Shown one piece after another: positions 1 through 8,457 of a stretch of 64,000 bases of DNA (within the stretch, counting starts at the first letter, position 1; each line of letters starts with the position of its first letter). The position numbers and the translations under genes are program-made. The notes under the pieces were generated by a model. The model saw only the letters and a list, made by a program, of their open reading frames with translations. It was not told where the DNA came from and made no database searches. Source of the DNA: Stenotrophomonas maltophilia (GTDB lineage Bacteria > Pseudomonadota > Gammaproteobacteria > Xanthomonadales > Xanthomonadaceae); NCBI GenBank assembly GCA_002363385.1, contig DEVL01000006.1, positions 124,001 to 188,000 of the forward strand. The letters are read 5' to 3'.

Positions 1-238
1 GGCGCCAGCGCAGCCAGTAGGGGCCGCGCCACTGCACCAGTTCGCGCTGGTTGGCCGGTTGCCACGCCAGTGTCGTTGGCGGAGCGGTGGGGAGTGCGCC
101 ATCAGCACCCAACGTGACAGGTGCCATCTCCTGGGCTTCGTAGTAGCGCACGCCCGGTGGGGGCGCGACCAACAGCAGCCACGCGGCGACCGCGATGAGC
201 AGGACGGCGAGGGCGGTCAGGGTGCGTGGGATCTGCAT
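1..238 (-). CDS. Partial membrane-anchored protein (N-terminal part only)
   Basis: The gene runs off the left edge; only the first 79 codons are present. The ATG at 236-238 opens a frame without stops to base 1. The product starts MQIPRTLTAL and has one hydrophobic segment (about residues 7-25), then a proline-rich linker and an extracytoplasmic stretch rich in Trp (VQWRGPYWLRW). The topology suits a signal anchor, as in sensor kinases or diguanylate cyclases with a periplasmic sensor. No diagnostic domain lies in the visible part, so I assign no function. Confidence 0.55.
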   Translation of the reverse strand, partial: MQIPRTLTALAVLLIAVAAWLLLVAPPPGVRYYEAQEMAPVTLGADGALPTAPPTTLAWQPANQRELVQWRGPYWLRWR

Positions 239-397
239 GGGGCCATCGTATCGGTTGCACGGAGTCACTGGACCCCCGCCTGGAGCTGTTCGGCGGACGG
301 GCGCTCCCCGGTTGCCTTGGGCGCGGTGATGCTGGCGGCGTAGTGCATGCGCCAGCCCTCGGCGCCCGGTTCCCCTTCCTCCTACGCGGAGTCCGTC

Positions 398-1912
398 ATG
401 TCCACTGTCTCGCCCTGCCTGTTCCCTTCTTCTTCCGGTCGACGCCTGCGGATCACGCGCCTGGCGGCACTGTGTCTCGCCCTTGTCGGCGCCTCGCCTG
501 TACTGGCACGTGACGTGTCGGCGCCGCTGGTGTTCACCCCGTACGCGTTCGAGACGCAGAAGCACGGCACCATCGACGCCGAGGCAGGCTATCTGGAGGT
601 GCCCAGGCGGCATGCCGACCCCAACGGGCCGCGCATGCGCCTGCGGGTGGTGCGCCTGCCGGCGACCGGCGGCGATGGCCGTGTGGCCCCGGTGGTGTAT
701 CTGGCCGGCGGTCCGGGTGGCTCGGGCATCGGCACCGGGCGCGGTCCGCGCTGGCCGGTGTTCGATCAGGTCCGGCGCGAGGCCGACGTGCTGCTGCTCG
801 ATCAGCGCGGGGCGGGCGAGTCCGAGCCGCCGCCGTCGTGCCCGCATGAGCACACGTTCGACGATGCACAGCCACTGCAGCACGATGCGGCGCTCGCCGC
901 GCTGCGTGACGTCGCCGCCCGCTGCGTGGCGTACTGGCGGGAAGCCGGTGTGGACCTGGGGGCCTACACCACCGCCGAGAGTGCCGGCGACCTGGAGGAC
1001 CTGCGGCGCGCGTTGAAGGTCCCGAAGATCAGCCTGTGGGGCATGAGCTACGGCACCCATCTGGCGCTGGCCACGGTGCGCCTGCACGGCGCCGGTCTGG
1101 ACCGCGTGGTGCTGATGGGGACGGAAGGCCCCGACGACACGTTGAAGCTGCCGCTGTCGGCCGATGCGCTGCTGGCGGAGCTGAGCGTGCTGGCAAAGGG
1201 GGCGGGCTTCAACGATCTGACCGGCTCGGCCACGCGCGTGCTGGCCGCCCTGCGCGAGCAGCCGCGCCAAGGCCACAGTGTCATGCACGGCGGCAAGCCG
1301 GTGATGATCGGCGAGTTCGACGCGCAGTTGGCGATCAGTGCCTGTCTCGGGCGCCGCATGACCCAGCAGTGGCTGCCGCTGATGCTGCGCGATGCCGAGC
1401 ACGGCGACTACGACCTGCTGGCGGCGATGGTCCTGCTGCTGCGCAGTGAACACGGCAGCTACGGCGCGATGCCGCTGGCGATGGATGTGGCCTCCGGCCA
1501 GACTCCGCAGCGCCGCGCACTGGTCGACGCCCAGTCACGCCAGAGTCTGTTCGGCGATGCGCTGAACTTCCCGTTCCCGGCGCTTGGGGATGGGCTGGGG
1601 CTGGTCGATCTTGGCGATGCTTTCCGCGGGCCGCTGCGCAGCACGGTGCCGGTGCTGTTCATCAGTGGGACATTGGATGGGCGCACGCCGCCCGCCAATG
1701 CCGAGACATTGCGGCCCGGGTTCAGCGACAGCCGCACATTGCGGGTGCGCGGGGCCAGCCACGACAACGAGCTGTGGCTTGGGAACCCTGCCATCGCTGC
1801 GGGTATCACGGACTTCCTGGCAGGTCGGCCAGTGGTTGATGCGGAGCTGGACGTGGGGGCGCCGGTGTTCGCGCGGAGCAAGAGCGATCTGGTGGATCCG
1901 CGGGGGCGCTGA
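398..1912 (+). CDS. Secreted alpha/beta hydrolase, TAP-like / proline iminopeptidase family
   Basis: A 504-residue exported serine hydrolase. Positions 1-40 form a signal peptide (basic GRRLR, then a hydrophobic core ending near VLARD). The alpha/beta-hydrolase fold shows as an oxyanion strand GGPGGSG, then DQRGAGES, the nucleophile elbow GMSYG (Ser217), the acid in SGTLDGRTP (Asp427) and the histidine in GASHDNE (His455). The late Asp and His fit the TAP-like C-terminal domain of tripeptidyl aminopeptidases, so the substrate is probably a short peptide with a free N-terminus, but this is a family inference. The ATG at 398 is chosen because a signal peptide follows it directly; an in-frame ATG at 347 would add 17 residues. 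Confidence 0.88.
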   Translation: MSTVSPCLFPSSSGRRLRITRLAALCLALVGASPVLARDVSAPLVFTPYAFETQKHGTIDAEAGYLEVPRRHADPNGPRMRLRVVRLPATGGDGRVAPVVYLAGGPGGSGIGTGRGPRWPVFDQVRREADVLLLDQRGAGESEPPPSCPHEHTFDDAQPLQHDAALAALRDVAARCVAYWREAGVDLGAYTTAESAGDLEDLRRALKVPKISLWGMSYGTHLALATVRLHGAGLDRVVLMGTEGPDDTLKLPLSADALLAELSVLAKGAGFNDLTGSATRVLAALREQPRQGHSVMHGGKPVMIGEFDAQLAISACLGRRMTQQWLPLMLRDAEHGDYDLLAAMVLLLRSEHGSYGAMPLAMDVASGQTPQRRALVDAQSRQSLFGDALNFPFPALGDGLGLVDLGDAFRGPLRSTVPVLFISGTLDGRTPPANAETLRPGFSDSRTLRVRGASHDNELWLGNPAIAAGITDFLAGRPVVDAELDVGAPVFARSKSDLVDPRGR

Positions 1913-2010
1913 GGGCTGCCCGCAAGTGCGCCTGTGTGCAGGCGCTGTGGACCGGCCGAGGTGTATGGTTTCGGCTGGCCACGGCGCTTGCGCCAATACA
2001 GGAGGACGCG

Positions 2011-2307
2011 ATGACCGATTCAACGGTGGCATCCGTGCACGGCACGCCCGACGATTACGGCGACACGCTGTACCGGGTGTACTTCGAAGTGGGCGAGTGG
2101 GAAGGGATCGCGCGCGATGCCATCACCGCCTTCCTTGTCGAGCGTGCCAACGATCATCCGGCTTTTGATTTCGACGACTCGCTGCTGCACGCGCGGCCCC
2201 ACGGTTATGAAGTGGACCTGCCGATGCAGCTGATTCCCGAGGTAGTGCGTGCACTGGCCGAGCGGAATGTGGCGGTGTATCAGGTGGTCCGGCTCGGCGG
2301 GATCTGA
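2011..2307 (+). CDS. Small conserved-looking cytosolic protein, unknown function
   Basis: A 98-residue soluble, acidic protein with no signal peptide or membrane segment. The ATG at 2011 lies six bases after an AGGAGG-type ribosome site at about 1999-2004, which decides the start. The body (YFEVGEWEGIARDAITAFL, later LPMQLIPEVVRALAERNVAVYQVVRL) reads as an alternating alpha/beta fold with a repeated RAL/AERN helix. I do not recognise a family. It stands alone, with about 100 bases on either side. Confidence 0.75.
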   Translation: MTDSTVASVHGTPDDYGDTLYRVYFEVGEWEGIARDAITAFLVERANDHPAFDFDDSLLHARPHGYEVDLPMQLIPEVVRALAERNVAVYQVVRLGGI

Positions 2308-2415
2308 CCGGCACGCCACCTGCTGGGGACAGGGGCCTTGGCAGTACCTGCGCATGACCGCCTCGGCTAAGATGCCCGCCATCGCCGGAGACCGGCTACA
2401 CGGCAAGGAAGATCG

Positions 2416-2856
2416 ATGTGTAAGTCAGCCCGCGATTCAGTAGCCGCGTCAGTGCGATGGGCAGCCGCTGCGCTGTTGTTTCTCCCGCTGCCTGCGATGG
2501 CCTCTGATTTCACCGGGTTTCTGACCCTCTACATTGCCATGCCGATCTTCGCGCTCACCGGGGTGGTGCTTGGTGTCCTGCTGATCTTCCGTCGTCTTCT
2601 CTGGGTACGTGTCGTGGGGACGGTTGTCGGTGTGCCGATCCTGCTTGCTGGTATCGGTGTCGCTTACGTGGACACCTGGCGGCTCTGGCCGCAGACCACT
2701 CACGGCGAGCCTCTTCTTCGGGCGACGGCAGTCATCCTTTGTGCGTTGGTGTGGCTGACGCTGGCAGCCTTGGTCTGGCTGTTGTGGCGTTGGCCGACAC
2801 GGCCCCGGCAAACCGGCACGCCCACCGCTGTATCGCAGGCGCCGGATTCCCCATGA
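2416..2856 (+). CDS. Small inner-membrane protein, unknown function
   Basis: A 146-residue protein with a putative signal peptide (about residues 1-29, ending PAMASD) and three hydrophobic segments (about 33-58, 62-84 and 102-124), followed by a short Pro/Arg-rich tail. An AAGGA ribosome site stands six bases before the ATG. It is followed after 60 bases by the YbjQ-family gene on the same strand, so the two may be co-transcribed. No family recognised. Confidence 0.7.
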   Translation: MCKSARDSVAASVRWAAAALLFLPLPAMASDFTGFLTLYIAMPIFALTGVVLGVLLIFRRLLWVRVVGTVVGVPILLAGIGVAYVDTWRLWPQTTHGEPLLRATAVILCALVWLTLAALVWLLWRWPTRPRQTGTPTAVSQAPDSP

Positions 2857-2916
2857 TCACCGGCGGGCGCACTGCGCGTCCGTTCCACCCGTTTTCCAAC
2901 CCGGATAGAGGCAGCA

Positions 2917-3300
2917 ATGGCGGATCCTTACAACAGCGGTGGCCGCGCAGGCCCGGCAACCCGGCTCGACGATTCGATGGTGACCACGGCGATGGAGCTG
3001 CCCGGCTTCCGCGTGGTGCGCAGCCTGGGCGTAGTGCGCGGCATCACCGTGCGTTCTCGGTCGATCGTGGGCAACTTCCTGGGCGGGCTGCAGACCATCT
3101 TCGGCGGCAACATCACCATCTATACGCAACTGTGCGAGCAGGCGCGCGAAGAGACCTACCGGGACATGTCCAACCATGCGCGCATGCTCGGTGCCAACGC
3201 GATCATCGCAATGCGCTATGACGCTACCGACGTGATGACAGGCCTGACCGAAGTGCTGTGCTACGGCACGGCGGTGATCGTCGAACCAACGCACCTCTAA
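2917..3300 (+). CDS. YbjQ/UPF0145 family protein
   Basis: A 127-residue soluble protein of the YbjQ (UPF0145) family, a small beta-rich fold proposed to bind metal. Recognition rests on the conserved core: VVRSLGVVRG near residue 35, the loop VGNFLGGLQTIFGG, then EQAREET and the closing block GANAIIAMRYD. The N-terminal 25 residues are Gly/Arg-rich and outside the domain. The biological role is not established. The gene is followed by an 8-bp-stem hairpin at 3312-3332 that may end the transcript. Confidence 0.85.
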   Translation: MADPYNSGGRAGPATRLDDSMVTTAMELPGFRVVRSLGVVRGITVRSRSIVGNFLGGLQTIFGGNITIYTQLCEQAREETYRDMSNHARMLGANAIIAMRYDATDVMTGLTEVLCYGTAVIVEPTHL

Positions 3301-3311
3301 GCTGCCCGCTC

Positions 3312-3332
3312 GCGATACGTCCCGCGTATCGC
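3312..3332 (+). repeat. Hairpin downstream of ybjQ-like gene
   Basis: GCGATACG at 3312-3319 pairs perfectly with CGTATCGC at 3325-3332 across a five-base loop. There is no U-rich tail, so it is a stabilising or weak termination hairpin rather than a classical intrinsic terminator. Confidence 0.5.
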
Positions 3333-3386
3333 AGCCTCCTGTGGTTGGTATTGGCATCCGCGCCGCAGCGGGCGGATGCTGTCTGC

Positions 3387-4265
3387 ATGACAATCAACGA
3401 CACACTTTCTTTCGCTGGCCAGGTAGCTCTGGTCACCGGCGCCGCCGGCGGCCTCGGCTTCGCCTACAGCCAGTTGCTCGCACAGCGCGGCGCACACGTA
3501 GTGATGCAGGATATCGGGGCAGGGCTGGATGGCACCGGCAGCGATCCGCAGCGGATCGATCAGGCAGTCGCGTGCCTGCGAGCGGCTGGCCTCTCCGTCG
3601 AGGCCAGCCATCAGGGCATCGCTACCCGCACCGGGGCCGCCACACTGGTCGCCGAGCTGCTGCAGCAGCATGGCCGCCTGGACGTGATCCTGCACAACGC
3701 AGGCTGGGTCGAGTATCAAAAGATCGAGGCCGTGGACGAGGATCGCTTCGACCACATGATGGCGGTCGCGGCCAAGGCGCCGCTTTGGCTGGCCCAGGCG
3801 GCCTGGCCGGCGATGCAGGCGCAGGGGCATGGCCGCATCGTGCTGACCACCTCCGACCGCGCGCTGTATCCGCAGTACGTGCAGCACGGGCTGGCGGCCT
3901 ACGCGGCGGCGAAGTCGGCCGCGGTCGGCATCGTCAACGTGCTGGCGGCCGAGGGCGCGGCGCATGGCATCGTGGTCAATGCGGTCTCGCCGGTGGCCAA
4001 GACCCGCATGTGGGGCGTGCACGGCGAGCCGGATGAACTGTATCCGGAGGCGGTAGCACCCGGCGTCGTGTTCCTGGCCTCGCGCGCCTGCACCGAGGGT
4101 GGCTGGATACTGCGCGCGAGCAACGGCCAGTTCCATGCTACGCGGCTGACCGAGGCCCAGGGCGTGCGCTATCCGCGCGACCTGCAGGCGGTGTCCGCCG
4201 GCAGTGTGGAGCAGGTCGCCGCGCAGTGGCTGCAGATCGCCAAGGCTGCCATCGAGCCGCGCTGA
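3387..4265 (+). CDS. Short-chain dehydrogenase/reductase (classical SDR)
   Basis: A 292-residue NAD(P)-dependent oxidoreductase. The cofactor motif TGAAGGLG lies at about residues 17-24, the structural NAG at NAGWVEY, the catalytic Ser in TTSDRA and the YxxxK pair in YAAAKSA, which completes the Ser-Tyr-Lys triad. The C-terminal part (about 50 residues beyond GGWIL) is longer than in a minimal SDR, as in family members related to peroxisomal multifunctional enzymes. The substrate cannot be read from sequence. The ATG at 3387 starts just before the first beta strand. A LysR regulator follows 60 bases downstream on the same strand. Confidence 0.88.
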   Translation: MTINDTLSFAGQVALVTGAAGGLGFAYSQLLAQRGAHVVMQDIGAGLDGTGSDPQRIDQAVACLRAAGLSVEASHQGIATRTGAATLVAELLQQHGRLDVILHNAGWVEYQKIEAVDEDRFDHMMAVAAKAPLWLAQAAWPAMQAQGHGRIVLTTSDRALYPQYVQHGLAAYAAAKSAAVGIVNVLAAEGAAHGIVVNAVSPVAKTRMWGVHGEPDELYPEAVAPGVVFLASRACTEGGWILRASNGQFHATRLTEAQGVRYPRDLQAVSAGSVEQVAAQWLQIAKAAIEPR

Positions 4266-4325
4266 CGCCTGCGCATGCCCCGGCGTACTACCCTTGGGGC
4301 TGTTTTCCCGTTCCGGCACCGCCCC

Positions 4326-5225
4326 ATGGTCGATCTTCGCCAGCTTCGTCAGTTCGTCGCCGTCGCCGAGGAGCTGCACTTCCACCGTGCGGCCGCGCGT
4401 CTGCATATGTCGCAGCCGCCGCTGACTGCGGCGATCCGCAAGCTGGAAGAGGAGATCGGGGCGGAGCTGATCCAGCGCGGCAACCGCACGCTTGGGCTGA
4501 CGGTTGCGGGCCAGACGCTGCTGGCCGAAGCGCGCCTGATCCTGCAGCAGGCCGACCACGCAATGCTCGCCACCCGTGATGCCGCCGCCGGGCGTACGGG
4601 CCTGGTCAGGCTGGGCTATGTGGGCAGCGCGCTGTACGGGCGGTTGCCGCAGGTGATCCGCGCCTTCCGTGCGCAGCATCCGCAGGTGCGGCTTGAGCTG
4701 ATCGAAGCGACCTCGTCAGGGCAGCTCACGCTGCTGCGCGATGGCCGCATCGACGTGGCGGTGCTGATTCCCCCGATCCAGGATGCGGCGGACATGCGGC
4801 TGCAGGACTTCGATGAGGACCGCTTGGCCATTGCACTGCCCCGCGCCCATTCGCTGGCGCAGCAGGTCACCGTTCCGGTTGAAGCGCTGGCAGCCGAACC
4901 GTTCGTGCTCTGGCCCGCGCGCGAGGGGCAGGGCTTCCATGCGCAGGTGATCCATCTCTGTGCGGAGGCCGGGTTCAGCCCGCGGGTGGTGCAGGAGGCG
5001 CACGGGATGCATGCCGTGCTGTCTCTGGTGGCGGTGGAAGCCGGTGTAGCAATCGTGCCGGCCAGCATGGCCGGCTTTCGTGCTGACGAAATCGTCTACC
5101 GGCCGATCACCGGCGAGGCGGCGCGCTTCGCGTTGCAGCTGTGCACGCCGGCCAGTGAGCCCGCGCCCGCGCTGCGGCATTTCCTGGACCTGGCCACTGA
5201 GGTGTCTGGACCGCCTGTGCGGTAA
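4326..5225 (+). CDS. LysR-family transcriptional regulator
   Basis: A 299-residue DNA-binding regulator. The N-terminal winged helix-turn-helix (about residues 1-60) carries the family signature LRQFVAVAEELHFHRAAARLHMSQPPLT and the strand GRNRTLGLT-like wing. The remaining part is a two-lobed periplasmic-binding-like effector domain (for example VRLGYVGSALYG at about 92-103). The similarity is to the BenM/CatM group, which senses aromatic or small acids, but the effector is unknown. It is not divergent from a target as is usual for LysR genes; the SDR gene upstream on the same strand is the nearest candidate. The ATG at 4326 aligns with the usual LysR N-terminus; an ATG at 4275 would add 17 residues. 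Confidence 0.88.
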   Translation: MVDLRQLRQFVAVAEELHFHRAAARLHMSQPPLTAAIRKLEEEIGAELIQRGNRTLGLTVAGQTLLAEARLILQQADHAMLATRDAAAGRTGLVRLGYVGSALYGRLPQVIRAFRAQHPQVRLELIEATSSGQLTLLRDGRIDVAVLIPPIQDAADMRLQDFDEDRLAIALPRAHSLAQQVTVPVEALAAEPFVLWPAREGQGFHAQVIHLCAEAGFSPRVVQEAHGMHAVLSLVAVEAGVAIVPASMAGFRADEIVYRPITGEAARFALQLCTPASEPAPALRHFLDLATEVSGPPVR

Positions 5226-5240
5226 AGCGGGCAGGGCGCG

Positions 5241-6053
5241 TCAGCGCGTCAGGACAGCGTTCAACGCCGCCATGGCCTCGGCTGCCACGGCATGCGGATC
5301 ACGCGACTTCAGGGCATCGTTGAACACCTCCAGCCCGATCGGGCCGGCATAGCCCCTCGTCGCCAACGCGTCGATCAGCGTCTCCAGCGGCCATATACCT
5401 TCACCCGGCAGGCAGCGGTGATGCCGCGCCTGTGCAGTGACCTGCCCAGGCAACGGCTGGGTCTGCACATCCGACAGCTGCGCCAGCGCAATGCGCTCCA
5501 CCGGAACGTCGCGAAGATCATCGGCGGTACGCCCGGTAGCGAACAGGTGGAAGGCATCGACCACGATGTCCAGGTTCGGTGCGCCGACCTGCTCGATCTG
5601 CTGCCACGTCGAGGGCAGGGTGGAATGCAGGCGGCTCCACGCCATGCCTTCGTAAGCGATCCGCAACCCCTGCTCGGCAGCACGCTCGCACAGCCAGCGC
5701 AGGTCCTCGGTGACGCGCTCGGGTGCGTAGTCCGTCGCCGTACAGGCGGGCACCAGCACGGCACCTGCACCCACGTCGTTGGCCAGTGCGAGCAACGACA
5801 TCGCCTCTGCGCGCTTGGCCTCACGCGTGGCGGTGGAGGCGCCATCGAAATCCAGCAGCACCTGCACATCGGTGAGTTGCAGGCCGGTGCGCGCAAGCAC
5901 GGCGCGGACGTCGGCGGCCGATGAGGACGCGACATCTTCGCGCCACAGCTCAACCTGCGCGAACCCGGCGGACGCGGCAGCATCGAGTTTCTCGCCGGTG
6001 CTGCCGCCAAGGAGGACGGTATTGAGGAAGCGGGGGCCGGGCAATCGGTTCAT
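5241..6053 (-). CDS. Sugar phosphate isomerase/epimerase-like TIM-barrel protein
   Basis: A 270-residue protein of the AP-endonuclease-2-like TIM-barrel superfamily (xylose isomerase-like). Seen are FAQVELWRED (first metal Glu region), AYEGMAWSRLHS (second metal site), LDIVVDAFHLFATG with the Asp/His pair, and the final GPIGLEVFNDAL with the last Glu. Relatives include hydroxypyruvate isomerase, IolE/IolI and 3-dehydroshikimate dehydratase; I cannot choose between them. The gene is convergent with the LysR gene, 15 bases away. The ATG at 6051-6053 is preferred to one 63 bases upstream because the family begins at this strand. Confidence 0.78.
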   Translation of the reverse strand: MNRLPGPRFLNTVLLGGSTGEKLDAAASAGFAQVELWREDVASSSAADVRAVLARTGLQLTDVQVLLDFDGASTATREAKRAEAMSLLALANDVGAGAVLVPACTATDYAPERVTEDLRWLCERAAEQGLRIAYEGMAWSRLHSTLPSTWQQIEQVGAPNLDIVVDAFHLFATGRTADDLRDVPVERIALAQLSDVQTQPLPGQVTAQARHHRCLPGEGIWPLETLIDALATRGYAGPIGLEVFNDALKSRDPHAVAAEAMAALNAVLTR

Positions 6054-6141
6054 CGGGTTAACACCTGTGCGCGATGTGTATCTCGCGCTGCATGCTATCG
6101 ATCCGGGCATCGGCATCCTGTGCAGATGCGTCCGCGCCGCC

Positions 6142-6324
6142 TCAACGCGTGCGTTTCACCCACGCGCGCACCACCAGCGCGATCAGCGCGGTGAACACCA
6201 GCCACGAGATGACGTCGAACACGCCGTCGCCGATCAGGGCGCTGACCAGCCCGACCACGCTGGCCAGTGCGATCCACGCCGGGGCGATGAACGGGCTGCG
6301 CGGTGGTTGCACCGGCGCGTTCAT
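6142..6324 (-). CDS. Small two-helix membrane protein in the PepSY operon
   Basis: A 60-residue protein with two hydrophobic segments (about residues 15-33 and 35-53) and a basic C-terminus (VRAWVKRTR). Its ATG overlaps the stop codon of the upstream PepSY gene in an ATGA arrangement, so the two are translationally coupled. Small accessory proteins of this kind often accompany PepSY membrane proteins; the function is unknown. Confidence 0.75.
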   Translation of the reverse strand: MNAPVQPPRSPFIAPAWIALASVVGLVSALIGDGVFDVISWLVFTALIALVVRAWVKRTR

Positions 6325-7457
6325 GCGGCACCGCCGGTCTTCGCGGCGCGCTCGATCTCGGTGACGCGTGCCTCGGTACTGCCGCGCTTCACCCACAGGT
6401 ACAGGCCACTGATCAGCACCACGATGGTGAGCAGATCCAGCAGGGCCCACAGGATCTTCAGCGGCAGCTTGCCGTAGTCGCCGAAGTGCAACGGCTGGCT
6501 CAGCAGCAGCACGCTCATGTAGGTGGGCAGCTGCGGCTGAGCAGTGAGTTCGCCGGTCTTGGCATCGATCAGCACCGGGCGATACAGGCGCTCGGTGAGC
6601 GCGGTGTTGCCCTGCATGAACACCCCGTAGTGATGGTCACCGCTGTAGCCGGTGCCGGGGAAGCTGACAAAGGCCGGGCGCATGCCGGGCTCGGCGGCGC
6701 GGGCGGTGTCCACGGCAGCCTGCAACGAAGCCAGGGTGGCCGGGCGCGGCTGGCCGGCATAGCGGGCGGCGAACTCGCCGAGCTGTTCGCTCTGCCAGGC
6801 CTGTTCCAGCGGCTTGGCGATGGTGTTGATGGCGCCGGTGATGCCCACCACCAGTGCCCAGCCGAGGGTGACGATGCCAAGTACGTTGTGCAGGTCCAGC
6901 CAGGCCAACCGACGGTTGCGACCGGTGCGCAGCGTGCCGAAGCGCTGCTTGCGCATGAACGGTCCGTACAGCACCAGCCCGGAGATGATCGCGACCGCGA
7001 ACAACAGCCCCATCGCGCCCATGAACAACATGCCCGGCAGACCGAGGAACAGATCGGTGTGCAGCCGGTACAGGAAATACATCACGCCTTCGTTGAACTG
7101 CGCGGCCGGCAGTACCTCCCCGGTGGTCGCATGCAGCAGCGCGGTGTGCATCTGCGGCGGCGGCGTGTCCGCGCGGGCGCCGGTGTTGACGTACACGGTG
7201 GGCGCATCCGGATCCCAGCCGACGAACAGCGGCACATCGCCGGGATACTGCGCCAGCGCGGTGCTTACCTGCGCGTCCAGATCACGCGGGGTGGCGTCGG
7301 CGGCGGTTGTGGCGACCTCCGGCTCGCTGAGGTGGGCGATCTCCTCGGCGAACACCAGCGGCAGGCCGGTCAGGCACAACAGCAGCAGGAACAAGGTACA
7401 GACGAGGCTCGTCCACTTGTGGATGACAAACCAGGCCTTGATGGTGGCACGTTGCAT
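6321..7457 (-). CDS. PepSY-domain inner-membrane protein (PiuB / iron-regulated type)
   Basis: A 378-residue membrane protein of the PepSY-associated transmembrane family. There are four membrane spans: one near the N-terminus (VCTLFLLLLCLTGLPLVF), two in the centre (about 165-190 and 220-245) and one near the C-terminus (ALLDLLTIVVLISGLYLWV), with His residues next to several spans that could ligate heme. The large loops are periplasmic. Proteins of this type are iron-regulated and thought to pass electrons across the membrane for ferric-siderophore reduction. A second PepSY protein lies in the iron cluster near 58 kb. The 60-codon gene downstream overlaps by four bases. Confidence 0.85.
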   Translation of the reverse strand: MQRATIKAWFVIHKWTSLVCTLFLLLLCLTGLPLVFAEEIAHLSEPEVATTAADATPRDLDAQVSTALAQYPGDVPLFVGWDPDAPTVYVNTGARADTPPPQMHTALLHATTGEVLPAAQFNEGVMYFLYRLHTDLFLGLPGMLFMGAMGLLFAVAIISGLVLYGPFMRKQRFGTLRTGRNRRLAWLDLHNVLGIVTLGWALVVGITGAINTIAKPLEQAWQSEQLGEFAARYAGQPRPATLASLQAAVDTARAAEPGMRPAFVSFPGTGYSGDHHYGVFMQGNTALTERLYRPVLIDAKTGELTAQPQLPTYMSVLLLSQPLHFGDYGKLPLKILWALLDLLTIVVLISGLYLWVKRGSTEARVTEIERAAKTGGAA

Positions 7458-7655
7458 GAAAGCTCTCTGGCGATGGCTGGAGGCACGCGGTATGGGCCGG
7501 GATTATCGAGACGGGGGTCCGCAAACGCAAATGCGTCTCACATCTTTGGCAAGAGGTGAGAAGGACGTTTTCATCTCGTTGACCCATTCCGTTCACGATT
7601 TCGATGCCTACCGGCCAGTAGCGTAGATCGTCCCCACCGCACTTGGAGACCTGCC

Positions 7656-7874
7656 ATGAATCCCCTGCAGACGGCCGCACGCGCGATGCGCAACGGACTG
7701 GAAGAAGTGGCGGCCCTGCTGGTCGGCGAGCGCGCCGAATCCCTGCGCCGGGACGATACCGCCGCACCCGGAGTGGGCATTCCGATGCCGCGCCGGCTGC
7801 CGCTCAAGCGCCCGCTGCTGCATGGGCGCAAGGGCATGGCCCCATGGCAGAAGATTGGCCCGGGCCGTCGTTAA
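7656..7874 (+). CDS. Small basic protein, unknown function
   Basis: A 72-residue protein with a GGAG ribosome site shortly upstream of the ATG. The N-terminal half is an amphipathic helix (residues 1-30); the C-terminal half is basic and rich in Pro, Arg and Gly (LPLKRPLLHGRKGMAPW). No family recognised. Its stop codon overlaps that of the convergent GFA-family gene by three bases. Confidence 0.6.
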   Translation: MNPLQTAARAMRNGLEEVAALLVGERAESLRRDDTAAPGVGIPMPRRLPLKRPLLHGRKGMAPWQKIGPGRR

Positions 7875-8281
7875 GGGCGCTGGGCATCGGCGGGGTGGTT
7901 GACCCCGTCGTTGACCGGTACTTCACCGATGTCGAACGGGTTGATCCCGTCTAGGCAGCCGACGTTGTAGCCGTATTCGTCCGGCGATGAGCGGCGCTGG
8001 TGGTGGGTATAGATGCCGCACACGCTGCAGAAGTGGTGCTGCGCTACATGCGTGTTGAACTGATACAGGCGCAGCACGTCGTGCCCCTGTACGACCTCCA
8101 GATCGGCCAGCTTCACCGAGGCGACGATCGCGCCCCGCCGCCGGCACATCGAGCAGTCGCAGCGCCCGGGCGAGACCACGCCGTCGGGCAGGTGCAGGCG
8201 CAGGACGACGGCGCCGCAGTGACACCGGAGTAAATGATGCCGCTGGATGGGGACACCCCCTACCGTGGTCAGACCCTGCAT
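7871..8281 (-). CDS. GFA-family zinc protein (glutathione-dependent formaldehyde-activating enzyme fold)
   Basis: A 136-residue cytosolic zinc protein of the GFA/CENP-V fold. The Cys ligands are visible: CHC at 20-22, CDCSMC at 41-46 and CSVC at 85-88. These form the two zinc sites of the family. GFA from Paracoccus was described as promoting the adduct of glutathione and formaldehyde; most homologues have no proven substrate, so the name marks a fold. A start 75 bases further upstream is possible, but the added residues lie outside the domain. Confidence 0.82.
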   Translation of the reverse strand: MQGLTTVGGVPIQRHHLLRCHCGAVVLRLHLPDGVVSPGRCDCSMCRRRGAIVASVKLADLEVVQGHDVLRLYQFNTHVAQHHFCSVCGIYTHHQRRSSPDEYGYNVGCLDGINPFDIGEVPVNDGVNHPADAQRP

Positions 8282-8457
8282 GGATGGCGCGTCCTGTAGC
8301 CGCTCAGAGGGCTGGAAGTATGCGGCCGGTCGCCCGGGCAGGGCCAGAGCCGGCACCTGCCGGCGGGTGAACGCCGCCCGAAGCTGAACAGGCTCGACAT
8401 GCGGCGCACACGGGGGTTATGGCTAACTAGCGCCCCGGATAGACGACGGATCGATGC

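Noticed and set aside
7510..7560. A third Fur box before the PepSY gene at 6-7 kb
   Set aside because: The sequence CAAATGCGTCTCACA keeps only the TGAGA half when read on the other strand. Too weak to list as a feature, though iron control is likely by family.
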